A DNA stretch of 64,000 nucleotides from Paenibacillus mesophilus (GCF_005938385.1 NZ_VCRA01000023.1:1-64000); one strand, 5' to 3'. Shown: positions 16,848 to 26,066, counted from the first letter of the stretch. Program-made: numbers and translations. The notes: generated from the sequence alone by a model not told the origin.

Positions 16848-18164
16848 ATGAAAAGGAACAAGTTCTCTGTTTTGGCTATGACAATTGTATGCGCTTTACT
16901 TAGCGCCTCTTGCTCGAGCGGCAAGGAGCCTAATTCGAAAGCCGCCGATTCCGGCGTCAAATCCGCCGAGCAGCAGCCGGTAACGCTGACCTTTTACACC
17001 CGTACCGTGCTGGACGATTTCGATCAGTATGTGAACCGGTTCGTAAAAAAGAAGTTCCCGCACGTGACGTTGAAAGTGATCGAAAACAAGCAGGGAACGC
17101 GGATCGAGGAGCTGGTGGCGGCAGGCGAGATTCCCGATATCATCTGGGAAGGATTGACGAACATCGGAACATTGGTTGATCTTAAGGTGCCGGTCGACTT
17201 GACGCCGCTCGCGCAAAAGAACGGCTTCAAGTTCGATAAGTACGATCCGAAAATGGTCGATACGATCAAGTCGTATGCGCCTAAGGGCGAAATCTACTAC
17301 CTTCCGTACAACGTTCTGGCGTTCGCCCTGCATTACAACAAAGATATTTTCGATAAGTTCGGCATTCCTTACCCGAAGGATCAAATGACGTGGAGCGAAG
17401 CGGTAGAGGTCGGCAAGAAGCTGAACCGCAGCGATAACGGACAAACTTATGTCGGGCTTCGTCCTCCGCTCGATATTAACCGGATGCAGAGCCAGCTGTC
17501 GCTCGCCTATGTGGATCCGGCAACCGAGAAGGCGGTTGTGCACACGGATAAGTGGAAAAAGCTGTTCGAAACGTTCAAGTCCACATACGGCACGCCGGGG
17601 CAGCCGGTTGTCAAATCTTTCTTCGAAGCGCGTGACGAGTTTTTGAACAAACGGACCGTAGCGATGCTGCCGGATATTTTGCTGCTGCAAAACTCCGAGA
17701 TGCAGAAGCTGGAGAATGAAGGGTTCAAATGGGATTTCGTTACATATCCGTCCTTCGAAGATAAACCGGGTATCGGTCCGGGCGTATTCTCCGACGGGTT
17801 CGTCATCCCGAACGGAAGCAAAAATCAGGATATCGCTTTCCAAATCGCCGCTTACTTAAGCACAGATCCGGAAGTTCAGCTGGAGGCCAGCAAAAATGGC
17901 CGCCTAACGGCCACGAACGACAAGAAGCTGCTGGAGCAGGCATTTGCCAACAATCCGGCGGCGAAGGGGAAAAACGTGAAAAGCGTCGTCAGCCAAAAGT
18001 ATCCGGAGCCTTATGCGACTTCGTCGTATCATGCGGCTGCACGAACGATTGTGAACGGCCGTCTGCTCGATTACGTGAACGGCAAAAGCGATGTCAACAC
18101 ATTACTCCAACAGGCAGAGGAGCAAGTGAACAAAAAAGTCGGAGAAATGAAAGCAGCGAAGTAA
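16848..18164 (+). CDS. Family 1 extracellular solute-binding lipoprotein (SBP-2)
   Basis: Binding protein of 438 residues with lipobox LSASC (Cys22). It has IYYLPYNVLAFALHYNKDIFDKFGIPYP and NKRTVAMLPDILLLQN, aligning by eye with SBP-1 and SBP-3. The ATG lies 14 bp after the SBP-1 stop with a GGGGGAA ribosome site, so both are co-transcribed. Two tandem related binding proteins without permeases suggest different ligands feeding a shared transporter elsewhere, or a sensing or surface-capture role (inference). Confidence 0.88.
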   Translation: MKRNKFSVLAMTIVCALLSASCSSGKEPNSKAADSGVKSAEQQPVTLTFYTRTVLDDFDQYVNRFVKKKFPHVTLKVIENKQGTRIEELVAAGEIPDIIWEGLTNIGTLVDLKVPVDLTPLAQKNGFKFDKYDPKMVDTIKSYAPKGEIYYLPYNVLAFALHYNKDIFDKFGIPYPKDQMTWSEAVEVGKKLNRSDNGQTYVGLRPPLDINRMQSQLSLAYVDPATEKAVVHTDKWKKLFETFKSTYGTPGQPVVKSFFEARDEFLNKRTVAMLPDILLLQNSEMQKLENEGFKWDFVTYPSFEDKPGIGPGVFSDGFVIPNGSKNQDIAFQIAAYLSTDPEVQLEASKNGRLTATNDKKLLEQAFANNPAAKGKNVKSVVSQKYPEPYATSSYHAAARTIVNGRLLDYVNGKSDVNTLLQQAEEQVNKKVGEMKAAK

Positions 18165-18242
18165 AACGAAGCTTCAAGGAACGGACGGTAGTCCCCTGCA
18201 GCAAAACAATAACGGCATTTGCCGTCGAGTGGAGGATCACAA

Positions 18243-20162
18243 ATGGGAAACGATCATGATATCCGAGAAAATCGGCCCGAGTCCGAAATACGGCACGACA
18301 ATGACATGACAATTCGCGACGAGGAGGCGGCGACGCAGCACAAGCGGATCACTCGGCGAACGATGCTCGCTTCTCTCGGCATAACAGGCGCTGTCCTGGC
18401 AGCGGGCGGGCTGAACCAGTTCGGGGGAGCGGGTATCGCCTCGGCGCAGTTGAGCGTGTACGGCAGCGGCAACGGCGACAAAGGGGACAAGACGAAGCCG
18501 AAAGAGCTGATGGCTCTCGATTACTGCACGGCAGTGAGCATCGCCGGGCTGCGAGCTATGGCCGACCCCGATCCGTCGTGGATTTATTTCGTAACGGATC
18601 CGGGACAGGAGGGACACTTTTATTACGATGCAGCCGACCTGATCTCGTCGGACAACAATGCGGGAACCGTGCTGGTCGGTGCCATGGGAGCGCGCTTCAG
18701 GCGGGTCGTGCAGGGCGAGGTGAACGTCCGCTGGTTCGGAGCAAAGGGAAACGGACAAACGGACGATACGGTCTCGATCCAGGCTGCCCTTGATACCGGG
18801 CTCGGCGTATATGTTCCCGAGGGCCGATACCGGATCAGCTCTACGCTGATTATGCGGACTCCGGGACAACAGCTGCGCGGAGCGTCCAAGCAAGGCGCAA
18901 CGATCTTCAACGATACTACTGACGCCAGACTGCTCTCGGTGGGAGATCCGGCCTTGAACCAGAACGGCATGGCGCCCTATTCCGGCATCAGAGATCTGGG
19001 TTTCGCAGGAAACGCTTCTACCGTCGCCGGAATAACGTTGTTCGGGAAACAGTCGGCGAACGCTACGTGGAAGGACGCTTCCAAAAACGTCTCCCTGTCG
19101 AACTTGGTTATCAACGATGTCGGGGCGGGAACGGCGCTGGAAGTATTTACATGGTCCAATACGATAACCGGACTGACCTTGTACACCGGAAATAAAGTAG
19201 GCATCGCCACGATGTGGGAGAGCAACGCCAATAACTGGTCGCACCTCTACATTACAGGTTGTGCGCAGGAGTCGATCATCGTCGGCGGCGAAGGGATTAC
19301 TCGCGGCAATTCATTTACAAGCATTGTCGTCCAGCAATCGGGAGGGCCGGTCGGAGTAATCGATATTCGCCAAGCGGAAAACGTTCTGCTGCAGGGGATA
19401 TATTCGGAAGCCAATAACAAAAAAGGTTCTCCGTGTGTCGTCAACGTGCGGGATACGGCAAGCGCGGTGTCCGTCCGGAACGTCAACCATCTTGGCGGCG
19501 GTGCGATCGTTGTACGCAATGCGGGAGCTGGAACGATCATCGAAAACGTCGTTTCTTCCAACCTTACCGGCGCGATCGTTCAGGTTACCGGGACCAAGGC
19601 GGTGACTTTTACATCCGATGTGCGCTATATGGATGGCGTCGTGCCAAGGGGAGTCGTATACGCCGATTTGTCGGCGAACAAGCAAAGCTTGTTTTTTGAC
19701 GGCCGCAAGCTGGCGGCAGCGGAAGTCGTAATTGAAGGTCATTTGCGTCCGTCAGATGACAACGTTCGGAATTTGGGCAGCAGCACGAACAGGTGGGCCG
19801 CCGTCTATTCATCGACCGGGGTCATTACGACTTCGGACGGCAAGCTGAAAACGAACATTGCCGACGAAACGCTCGGACTCGACTTTGTCAACAAGTGGAG
19901 GCCTCGCGTATACAATCGAAGCGATAACGGAGACGCGCAGCTTCCTCATCACGGTTTTATCGCCCAAGAATTCAAGGCGATTCTGGACGAAATCGGAGTG
20001 GAGCATGCCGCCTACGTGGAGGAGGTACTCACGGATGAGGCGGGACGCGCTGCCGGATCCATCCGCAGCGGACTTCGTTATGAGCAATTAATCGCTCACT
20101 TGACGCTCGCTGTTCAGCAATTGGCGCAGCAGGTTCGCGAACTGAAAGCCGCTCAGTCGTAG
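18243..20162 (+). CDS. Tat-exported parallel beta-helix protein with C-terminal peptidase S74 self-cleaving chaperone domain
   Basis: Surface or secreted protein of 639 residues. The N-terminus has a twin-arginine signal (ITRRTMLASLG, hydrophobic stretch, then ASAQ). Residues from about 145 (VRWFGAKGNGQTDDTVSIQAALD) begin a pectate-lyase-3-type right-handed beta-helix, the fold of phage tailspikes and polysaccharide lyases. The last 109 residues match the S74 intramolecular chaperone: TSDGKLKTNI with Ser531 and Lys536 at the five-residue spacing of the endosialidase dyad, HHGFIAQEFKAILDEIG, then YEQLIAHLTLAVQQLAQQVREL as a terminal coiled coil. Known S74 domains trimerise and cut themselves off before that Ser. 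GTGGAGG before ATG 18243 sets the start. Its enzymatic or binding target is unknown. Confidence 0.85.
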   Translation: MGNDHDIRENRPESEIRHDNDMTIRDEEAATQHKRITRRTMLASLGITGAVLAAGGLNQFGGAGIASAQLSVYGSGNGDKGDKTKPKELMALDYCTAVSIAGLRAMADPDPSWIYFVTDPGQEGHFYYDAADLISSDNNAGTVLVGAMGARFRRVVQGEVNVRWFGAKGNGQTDDTVSIQAALDTGLGVYVPEGRYRISSTLIMRTPGQQLRGASKQGATIFNDTTDARLLSVGDPALNQNGMAPYSGIRDLGFAGNASTVAGITLFGKQSANATWKDASKNVSLSNLVINDVGAGTALEVFTWSNTITGLTLYTGNKVGIATMWESNANNWSHLYITGCAQESIIVGGEGITRGNSFTSIVVQQSGGPVGVIDIRQAENVLLQGIYSEANNKKGSPCVVNVRDTASAVSVRNVNHLGGGAIVVRNAGAGTIIENVVSSNLTGAIVQVTGTKAVTFTSDVRYMDGVVPRGVVYADLSANKQSLFFDGRKLAAAEVVIEGHLRPSDDNVRNLGSSTNRWAAVYSSTGVITTSDGKLKTNIADETLGLDFVNKWRPRVYNRSDNGDAQLPHHGFIAQEFKAILDEIGVEHAAYVEEVLTDEAGRAAGSIRSGLRYEQLIAHLTLAVQQLAQQVRELKAAQS

Positions 20163-20183
20163 CCGGTGCCAGTACGTCAAACT

Positions 20184-20212
20184 GAACAAATTCCGGGATA
20201 AACTGGACAAAT
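20184..20212. promoter_or_regulatory. 21-bp-spaced ACAAAT half-sites, candidate AraC operator upstream of the Gfo/Idh/MocA gene
   Basis: GAACAAAT (20184-20191) and GGACAAAT (20205-20212) are offset by 21 bp, inside a longer 13-bp direct repeat (AAACTGRACAAAT at 20179 and 20200), with GGATAAA between them. The same layout recurs at 22573-22601 before the second AraC gene. This points to one shared regulator. Confidence 0.5.
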
Positions 20213-20281
20213 CGCGGTGTTTCGCCGTGCCGCCCAAACCGTATACGATAGCTCTGTATCCGAAGCGGAGGAGTGGAGCTA

Positions 20282-21610
20282 TTGACGAACCGGAAGATGG
20301 ATGGAGAACTAGAAACGAATCGAACGGCTGCGGAGGGCGGACCGGTGACGGCGATCGTCGTAGGTGCCGGGCACCGCAGTATGCGCTATGCGGGGTATGC
20401 GAAGAAGCATCCGGACAAATTGGCGATCGTCGGGGTGGTCGAGCCCGATCCTGTGCGCAGACAGCTGCTGGCAAGTCAGTTCGGGCTGGCGGACGGCCGG
20501 TGCTATGAGTCGCTGGAGCAGCTTGTGTCCGGGCCTCAAATCGCGCAGGCCGCTATAAACGGAACGATGGACCGGTTGCATGTGGAGACGGCTATACCGC
20601 TGCTGGAGGCGGGGTACGACATTTTGCTGGAGAAGCCGATCTCGACTTCCGATGAGGACTTGTCCAAGCTTGCGGCTGCGGCGGACAAGTCCGGCCGGCT
20701 CGTTATGGTGTGCCACGTGTTGAGATATGCGCCGTTTTATCGGAAAATCAAGGAGCAGCTCGCGTCCGGGACGATCGGAGACATCGTCCATATCCAGACG
20801 AGCGAGCATGTAAGCTACCATCATATGGCTGTCGCGTATATTCGCGGCAAATGGAATTCGGTCGCGAGCTGCGATTCGTCCATGCTGATGGCGAAATGCT
20901 GTCACGACCTCGATATTATCGCCTGGCTTGCCGGCGACGTACCGGTTCGCGTAAGCAGCTTCGGCAGCCTTATGCAGTTTAAGCCGGAGAATGCCCCGGC
21001 CGGTGCGGGAACGCGATGCTTGCAAGATTGTCGGATCGAGGAAAGCTGCCAATATTCGGCCAAGAAGCATTACTTGGACCAAGGACGATGGGGCTTCTAC
21101 GTATGGGAGAACGCCCATCTCGGCGTCGAGCCGGACGAAGCGTCCAAAGTCCGGTCGCTTGCGACCGACAATCCTTATGGCCGATGCGTCTGGCATTGCG
21201 ACAACGACGTAGTCGATCATCAATCGGTCATCGTCGAATTCGGGAAGGGAGGTACGGCTTCCCACAATATGATCGGCGCTACGGCCAAGCCTTCCAGGAC
21301 GATTCATATCGTCGGTACGAAAGGAGAGATCAGCGGCGTATTGGAGGACGGCTTCTTCACGATCCGTACTCCGGATGCCCGCAAAGGGCACGAGTATTCG
21401 GAAAAGAAAGTAGAGGTCAATGTTACCGGCGACAGCCACGGAGGAGGGGATATGCTGCTCGTGAACGATTTCGTCAAAGTGTTGAAGGGTGAAACGCCGT
21501 CGTTGTCGTTCACCTCGCTAGACACGTCCGTATTCGGGCACCGGATCGGCTTCGCGGCCGAGCGTTCGCGCCTCGGGAACCGGGTGGAGCCGATCCTCGT
21601 GCACCGGTAA
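20282..21610 (+). CDS. Gfo/Idh/MocA-family NAD(P)-dependent oxidoreductase
   Basis: Sugar or polyol dehydrogenase-type protein of about 442 residues. The N-terminal Rossmann fold is VTAIVVGAGHRSMRYAGYAKKHPDK... VVEPD; LLEKPISTSDEDL carries the family's EKP motif. A C-terminal insert has the Cys-rich stretch RCLQDCRIEESCQYSAKKHY, seen in some Paenibacillus-type members. GGAGGAG at 20267-20273 suits a TTG start at 20282; ATG 20297 is an alternative. No signal peptide, so it acts in the cytoplasm. Its place among binding proteins and beta-helix proteins suggests conversion of an imported sugar or uronate, which is inference. Confidence 0.85.
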   Translation: MTNRKMDGELETNRTAAEGGPVTAIVVGAGHRSMRYAGYAKKHPDKLAIVGVVEPDPVRRQLLASQFGLADGRCYESLEQLVSGPQIAQAAINGTMDRLHVETAIPLLEAGYDILLEKPISTSDEDLSKLAAAADKSGRLVMVCHVLRYAPFYRKIKEQLASGTIGDIVHIQTSEHVSYHHMAVAYIRGKWNSVASCDSSMLMAKCCHDLDIIAWLAGDVPVRVSSFGSLMQFKPENAPAGAGTRCLQDCRIEESCQYSAKKHYLDQGRWGFYVWENAHLGVEPDEASKVRSLATDNPYGRCVWHCDNDVVDHQSVIVEFGKGGTASHNMIGATAKPSRTIHIVGTKGEISGVLEDGFFTIRTPDARKGHEYSEKKVEVNVTGDSHGGGDMLLVNDFVKVLKGETPSLSFTSLDTSVFGHRIGFAAERSRLGNRVEPILVHR

Positions 21611-21656
21611 ACGGTTACATTTCATTTGCCGCTATGTATGCCGATTTCCATCTCGT

Positions 21657-22550
21657 TTAATCGTCGAGTGTATGCATAGGCGCCAGTCTGCGTATATATT
21701 CGCGCGGCGTGCAGTTGTTGTATCGTTTGAACAGCTCGTAGAAATGGGCCGTATTGGCGATTCCGACTTGGCCGGATATTTCCGTAATGCCGGTTTCCTC
21801 CGTCAGCAGAAGCCGTTCGGCCTTCTTGATCCGTTGGACGTTTATATATTCGACGAACGACAAGCCCATCACTTTTTTGAAATATTTGGAGAAATAGTGG
21901 TAGCTCATATTCATCATGCCGCTAATGTCCGCCATCTGGATTTTCTCTGACAAATGCTTCTCCACGTAATCGAGGACAGGGCGCAAGGAAGGGGCGTTCG
22001 CCTGCTCGAACGGCATGGCCGGCTCTTTGTCGTCGTAGCGCAGCAGCGTCAGCAGCAGATGCTTCACCTGAAGACTGGCGGCGATTTCGTAGCCTTTCGT
22101 CTTTTGTTCCATTTCATCCCTAATGCGGAGTATGGTCCGGGCAAGCTCGGATTTCATCTCCGCTTTTTGCCGTATTTGCTCATTTAAGGCGCTAAGCGGC
22201 CGGTCGATTTCCGAGAAGAAGCGGAAATGCAGCAGTAGAGCCGGGTCGAAGTAAGGCTGCAAATCGAAATGCAGCACCAAATAGACGAGCCGGTGTTCGT
22301 CTACTTTGCGCGTAATATGCGGCTGCATCGAGCCGATGACGAGCACATCCCCGGGCTCGAGCAAGTACGAGTCGTCCTGGACGCGAATTTCCATCCGGCC
22401 TTCCTCCATGTACAGAAATTCCAGCTCCTTGTGGTAGTGCCATCGCGGATTCCAGCCGAGACGGGTATACGTTTTGACTAATTGATATATATGAATGCAC
22501 AGCAGGTTGCTCATATACTTGATCCGCTCGTCGAATGCGTCCAGATTCAT
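21657..22550 (-). CDS. AraC-family transcriptional regulator
   Basis: Activator of about 297 residues with an N-terminal cupin (WHYHKELEFLYMEEGRMEIRVQDDSYLLEPGDVLVIGSMQPH) and a C-terminal AraC DNA-binding domain (MNMSYHYFSKYFKKVMGLSFVEYINVQRIKKAERLLLTEETGITEISGQVGIANTAHFYELFKRY). GGGGGAG 13 bases before ATG 22550 fits better than the in-frame GTG at 22562. It is convergent with the Gfo gene and divergent from SBP-3. It probably controls SBP-3 and the oxidoreductase through the ACAAA half-sites found before both. Confidence 0.88.
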   Translation of the reverse strand: MNLDAFDERIKYMSNLLCIHIYQLVKTYTRLGWNPRWHYHKELEFLYMEEGRMEIRVQDDSYLLEPGDVLVIGSMQPHITRKVDEHRLVYLVLHFDLQPYFDPALLLHFRFFSEIDRPLSALNEQIRQKAEMKSELARTILRIRDEMEQKTKGYEIAASLQVKHLLLTLLRYDDKEPAMPFEQANAPSLRPVLDYVEKHLSEKIQMADISGMMNMSYHYFSKYFKKVMGLSFVEYINVQRIKKAERLLLTEETGITEISGQVGIANTAHFYELFKRYNNCTPREYIRRLAPMHTLDD

Positions 22551-22572
22551 CGAAATACTCACGCTCCCCCGG

Positions 22573-22601
22573 CAACAAATTTGGATAAAAAGTGAACAAA
22601 A
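22573..22601. promoter_or_regulatory. 21-bp-spaced ACAAA half-sites between AraC and SBP-3
   Basis: CAACAAAT (22573-22580) and GAACAAAA (22594-22601) are offset by 21 bp with GGATAAA between them, the same arrangement as 20184-20212. It lies in the divergent promoter region of the AraC gene and SBP-3, close to the regulator's own ribosome site, which would suit autoregulation. Confidence 0.5.
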
Positions 22602-22718
22602 GCTGTTCTATCGAACGGCCGAATAAGTAGGATACGATTATCTTGCAAGTAATTATAAAACCGCATCGGCTATTAATCAATCGCGATGGTTAACGGACCG
22701 GTGCAAGGGGGAACTTAC

Positions 22719-24065
22719 ATGCTTAAGACAATCAAATCGGTCGGCCCGGCATTGCTTGTCGCATCGCTCGCGGCAGGATGCGGCGGCGGGGGCGGAGCGG
22801 CCGCAGACAAACAAAACGGCACTGGGGACGAGGCGGCTGGCAAAACGGCGCAGCCGATCCAAACGACGAAGGAGGTTGCCTTCTTTACCGCCTTGGGCGA
22901 TTTGACGGCCGATTTCGATTACAAATACGGCAACGATCTGCGCAAAAAATTTCCCGATTACAAAATTACGTTCGTCGAGAAGCCGGCCAAGAAAGGAGTG
23001 GCGGAGACGCTCGCGGCGGGGCAAAGCTTCGATGTGCTGTACAGCTCGATCGGAAACTTCGAGAATGACGTGCTTCCTTATGATTTGGCCTACGATATGA
23101 GCGAGCTCGTCAAGAAGCATAATGTCGATTTGACCCGGATCGAGCCGACCATTTTGGAAGCGGTTAAACAGGCGTCCGGCGGCAAGCTCTTCGGCATCCC
23201 GGTTCAGAACAACAATTTCGTGCTGTATTACAACAAAACGATTTTCGACAAATTTGGAGTTCCTTATCCGACCGACAATATGAGCTGGGATGAAGTTATT
23301 CAAGTTTCTAAGAAGCTGACCCGGGTCGATAGCGATACTTCTTATCTAGGGTTCGGACAAAGCCAGGCGCATACGGTCCGGCTGAATCCGCTGTCGATTC
23401 CGAACGTCGATCCGCAGACGAACAAGCCGACCGTCAATACGGACCCGCGCTGGAAAACGTTTTACCAGACGTTCTTCCTTCCGTTCGCGCAGGACCCGGT
23501 CTACCAGACGTATATCGCCAAGACGAAGAAGACGCCCGATCTGAACAGCTTCGTGCAAGAGAAAAACACGGCGATGTTTCCGTACTTGTCCAGCCTGATC
23601 TACACGTGGATCGACCAGTTGAAGGCGATGGATTGGGACATTGCGGCGATGCCTTCGTTCAAGGACAGTCCGGGAGTCGGCTCCGTCTCCTATCCGACTT
23701 ACTTCGGAGTTGTCAAGCCGTCGAAAAATAAAGAAGCGGCGATGGAAGTGATCAAGTACATCATGTCGGACGAATTCCAGACGATTCTCGCCAAGAAAGC
23801 GATTATGCCGGCACTGCACAATAAGAGCGTGCAAGCGCAGCTTGGAGCGGATTCTCCGTTCAAGGATAAGCATTTGCAAGCGATATTTGCCAAGAAGCTG
23901 GCTCCTATTCCGCCGAAAACGATATACGACGCCGACGTGGCGACGGTATACAGCAATTACGGCATTATGATGCAGAAGGGCGAAACGGATTTGAATACCG
24001 GTCTGCGCCAGGCAGAGGAAGCGGCTATCAAAAAAATCGACGAGAAAAACAAAATCGTGAAATAG
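22719..24065 (+). CDS. Family 1 extracellular solute-binding lipoprotein (SBP-3)
   Basis: Binding protein of 448 residues with lipobox LAAGC (Cys21), then a Gly/Ala-rich linker. The body has LFGIPVQNNNFVLYYNKTIFDKFGVPYPTDNMSWDEV, close to the matching regions of SBP-1 and SBP-2, and a similar Lys/Glu-rich C-terminal helix. AAGGGGGA at 22705-22712 places ATG 22719. It is followed after 11 bp by the second Tat beta-helix gene, repeating the SBP plus beta-helix pairing of the 15.5-20 kb block. No permease is adjacent. Confidence 0.88.
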   Translation: MLKTIKSVGPALLVASLAAGCGGGGGAAADKQNGTGDEAAGKTAQPIQTTKEVAFFTALGDLTADFDYKYGNDLRKKFPDYKITFVEKPAKKGVAETLAAGQSFDVLYSSIGNFENDVLPYDLAYDMSELVKKHNVDLTRIEPTILEAVKQASGGKLFGIPVQNNNFVLYYNKTIFDKFGVPYPTDNMSWDEVIQVSKKLTRVDSDTSYLGFGQSQAHTVRLNPLSIPNVDPQTNKPTVNTDPRWKTFYQTFFLPFAQDPVYQTYIAKTKKTPDLNSFVQEKNTAMFPYLSSLIYTWIDQLKAMDWDIAAMPSFKDSPGVGSVSYPTYFGVVKPSKNKEAAMEVIKYIMSDEFQTILAKKAIMPALHNKSVQAQLGADSPFKDKHLQAIFAKKLAPIPPKTIYDADVATVYSNYGIMMQKGETDLNTGLRQAEEAAIKKIDEKNKIVK

Positions 24066-24076
24066 AGGTGTATCGT

Positions 24077-25948
24077 ATGATGCCGGAGCAGCAAGCAATA
24101 AGCCGGAGAGCGATGCTCGCCGGACTCGGAATGGTCGGACTGTCGCTCGGTTTGGGAACGGCCGCAGCCGGAAGCGCGGCTTCCGTGACGAAAGCGGTGT
24201 ACGGGGGAGGGGGGGCCGGTAAGGGCAACTGCTGTGCGGATTGCTTGGTCGTTACGGATGGTTTCACTTACGAAGCGGTACAGGCCGTTCTCGACGAGGC
24301 GGAAGGAAAGACGGTACTGTTTCAGCCCGGCGTCTATACGTTTGCCGGCGGCACTCCGGTGATCCACTCTAATACGACCGTCAGGGCGTGCGGAGAAGTC
24401 GTGATTCTGCAGCCGAACGCGGGGAAGTTTGCCGGCTTCGCTGTCGAGCCGGGAAGCGCGGACATTTCGATAGAAGGCTTCGATATTCGCGGGCCGTGGT
24501 ATGCAACCGGCGTACCGGATTGGATCAACGGAGATATGGACACGGCGATCTGGAACGCGTCCTACGCGGAGAACATCGGAATCGATATTCGCGGGCGCTG
24601 GTATCAGCGGCAAATTCTCGGCTATAATGCCGCACAGATGCAAGCATTGACCGATGTAAGCCGGAATATAACGATCCGCGGCTGTACCATCGAAGGGTTC
24701 GGCCAATCCGGTATGATCGTAGACAATGTCGATCGCTTTAACGCAACGCATAATACGATCCGGCGGTGCGGGCGGGACGGCATACGTATGTACGGAGTCG
24801 TAGACGGACAATGCATATCGAACCATGTAAGTACGCTGTCGCCCGGCTATGACGGGGCCAAGCCGAATTACAACGTATATGGCATAACCGCAACAAGGCT
24901 GTACGGCAGCTCGGCCGTTCCCGACCCGCAGCTTACGATCGGACGCCCGTCCCGGAACGTGGACATTTGTTTGAACCATATCGAGAATGCGTATACGTGG
25001 AAAGGACTCGATACGCACGGCGGAGTCAACATCCGATTCGCGGGCAATACGGTGCGCAACGCGTATATCGCCATCGGCATCGACAAAGGGGGCATCAACG
25101 ACACGAACGGCAAAGCTCCCGGTCGCGACATCGCGGTCACGGGCAACACGCTCGTCTGGGACGGCAGCGCCCCGTATCGCCGGGCGGGCGTTACCGCCTA
25201 TGGCCACGACACGTCCGATGCTTTGATCGGACGCAATTTGACCGTAACCGGCAACTACATGACCGGCTATGGGGGCAATTCGACCGATGGAGCCGTCAGC
25301 ATATCGAATTTCGCCGCCGTATCGGTTACCGGCAACGTGTTCGCGAATACGTTTCGCGCGGCGCTTACACTGTTCAATACGGTTATCGATTTCACGTTTA
25401 CCGGCAATGTCGTAGACAACGTCGAACTTACCAGCTTCCAGGTCGCTTACGGGGCGCTCGTGCAGACGAAGCTCGCGAGCGGCATTATCGACGGCAATAC
25501 GTTCCGCAACCGGAATCAGCCGCATATGAGCGCCGCGATATCGCTGCAGACTCCCGAGCCGGGCTATGGCGTGAAGGTGGGGAAAGACAATCTGTTTTAC
25601 GGCGCTATGAATGCGAAAGTGAATACGGTTGCAAATGAAGCGGGAGGATCGTACTTCCTGACCCCATCGGCTTACGCGAACGTAGATTTGACGGCAGCGG
25701 GCGCGTCGCTCGTTGCGGGCAAGGGCGTCGTATCGGCTACGCGCGCCGCTGTCGGCGAAGTGCAGATCGTATTGAAGGAAGCGCTGAGCGGAAGCCAGTC
25801 GGTTATCCCGCACGTTACGCTCAAAAACGGGGCGGCCGGTATCGTCACCGTTTCGGCGGTTACTGCAACTGGATTTAAAGTTCACGTGGCGGATCATGCC
25901 CTTGCTCCGGTCGACTCCGGCTTTTATTTGACCGTGCTTGGCTATTGA
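24077..25948 (+). CDS. Tat-exported right-handed parallel beta-helix protein
   Basis: Secreted or surface protein of 623 residues. The twin-arginine signal is SRRAMLAGLGMVGLSLGLG. The body is a long run of beta-helix coils with recurring N-x-(I/V)-x-G-N patterns (RNITIRGCTIEGFGQSG, VNIRFAGNTVRNAYIAIGIDKGG, DFTFTGNVVDNV), as in pectate lyase or GH28-like folds. Unlike the protein at 18243 it has no S74 tail and ends in a small Ala/Val-rich beta domain. GAGGTG precedes ATG 24077. Whether it is an active enzyme cannot be told; no catalytic set was recognised. Confidence 0.82.
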   Translation: MMPEQQAISRRAMLAGLGMVGLSLGLGTAAAGSAASVTKAVYGGGGAGKGNCCADCLVVTDGFTYEAVQAVLDEAEGKTVLFQPGVYTFAGGTPVIHSNTTVRACGEVVILQPNAGKFAGFAVEPGSADISIEGFDIRGPWYATGVPDWINGDMDTAIWNASYAENIGIDIRGRWYQRQILGYNAAQMQALTDVSRNITIRGCTIEGFGQSGMIVDNVDRFNATHNTIRRCGRDGIRMYGVVDGQCISNHVSTLSPGYDGAKPNYNVYGITATRLYGSSAVPDPQLTIGRPSRNVDICLNHIENAYTWKGLDTHGGVNIRFAGNTVRNAYIAIGIDKGGINDTNGKAPGRDIAVTGNTLVWDGSAPYRRAGVTAYGHDTSDALIGRNLTVTGNYMTGYGGNSTDGAVSISNFAAVSVTGNVFANTFRAALTLFNTVIDFTFTGNVVDNVELTSFQVAYGALVQTKLASGIIDGNTFRNRNQPHMSAAISLQTPEPGYGVKVGKDNLFYGAMNAKVNTVANEAGGSYFLTPSAYANVDLTAAGASLVAGKGVVSATRAAVGEVQIVLKEALSGSQSVIPHVTLKNGAAGIVTVSAVTATGFKVHVADHALAPVDSGFYLTVLGY

Positions 25949-25968
25949 GCCGTTCCGGCTCAGCTTTT
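25946..25968 (+). terminator. Terminator overlapping the stop codon of the beta-helix gene
   Basis: TGAGCC (25946-25951) pairs with GGCTCA (25957-25962) around a 5-nt loop, followed by GCTTTT. The left arm begins with the TGA stop itself. It closes the sugar/surface cluster. Confidence 0.65.
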
Positions 25969-26066
25969 AATATATGGTTCCAAGAACGATTCATTTTTGG
26001 TAAAGTAGAGGTCTGGGCTTTTCCGACATAAAGGAGCTAGGCAGCTAAAGAAGGAGCGTTATTGCC

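Noticed and set aside
23957..25897. 646-codon minus-strand frame opposite the second beta-helix gene
   Set aside because: Composition (Arg, Ile, His-rich) is that of a reverse-complement shadow, and the plus-strand gene has a signal peptide, ribosome site and fold.
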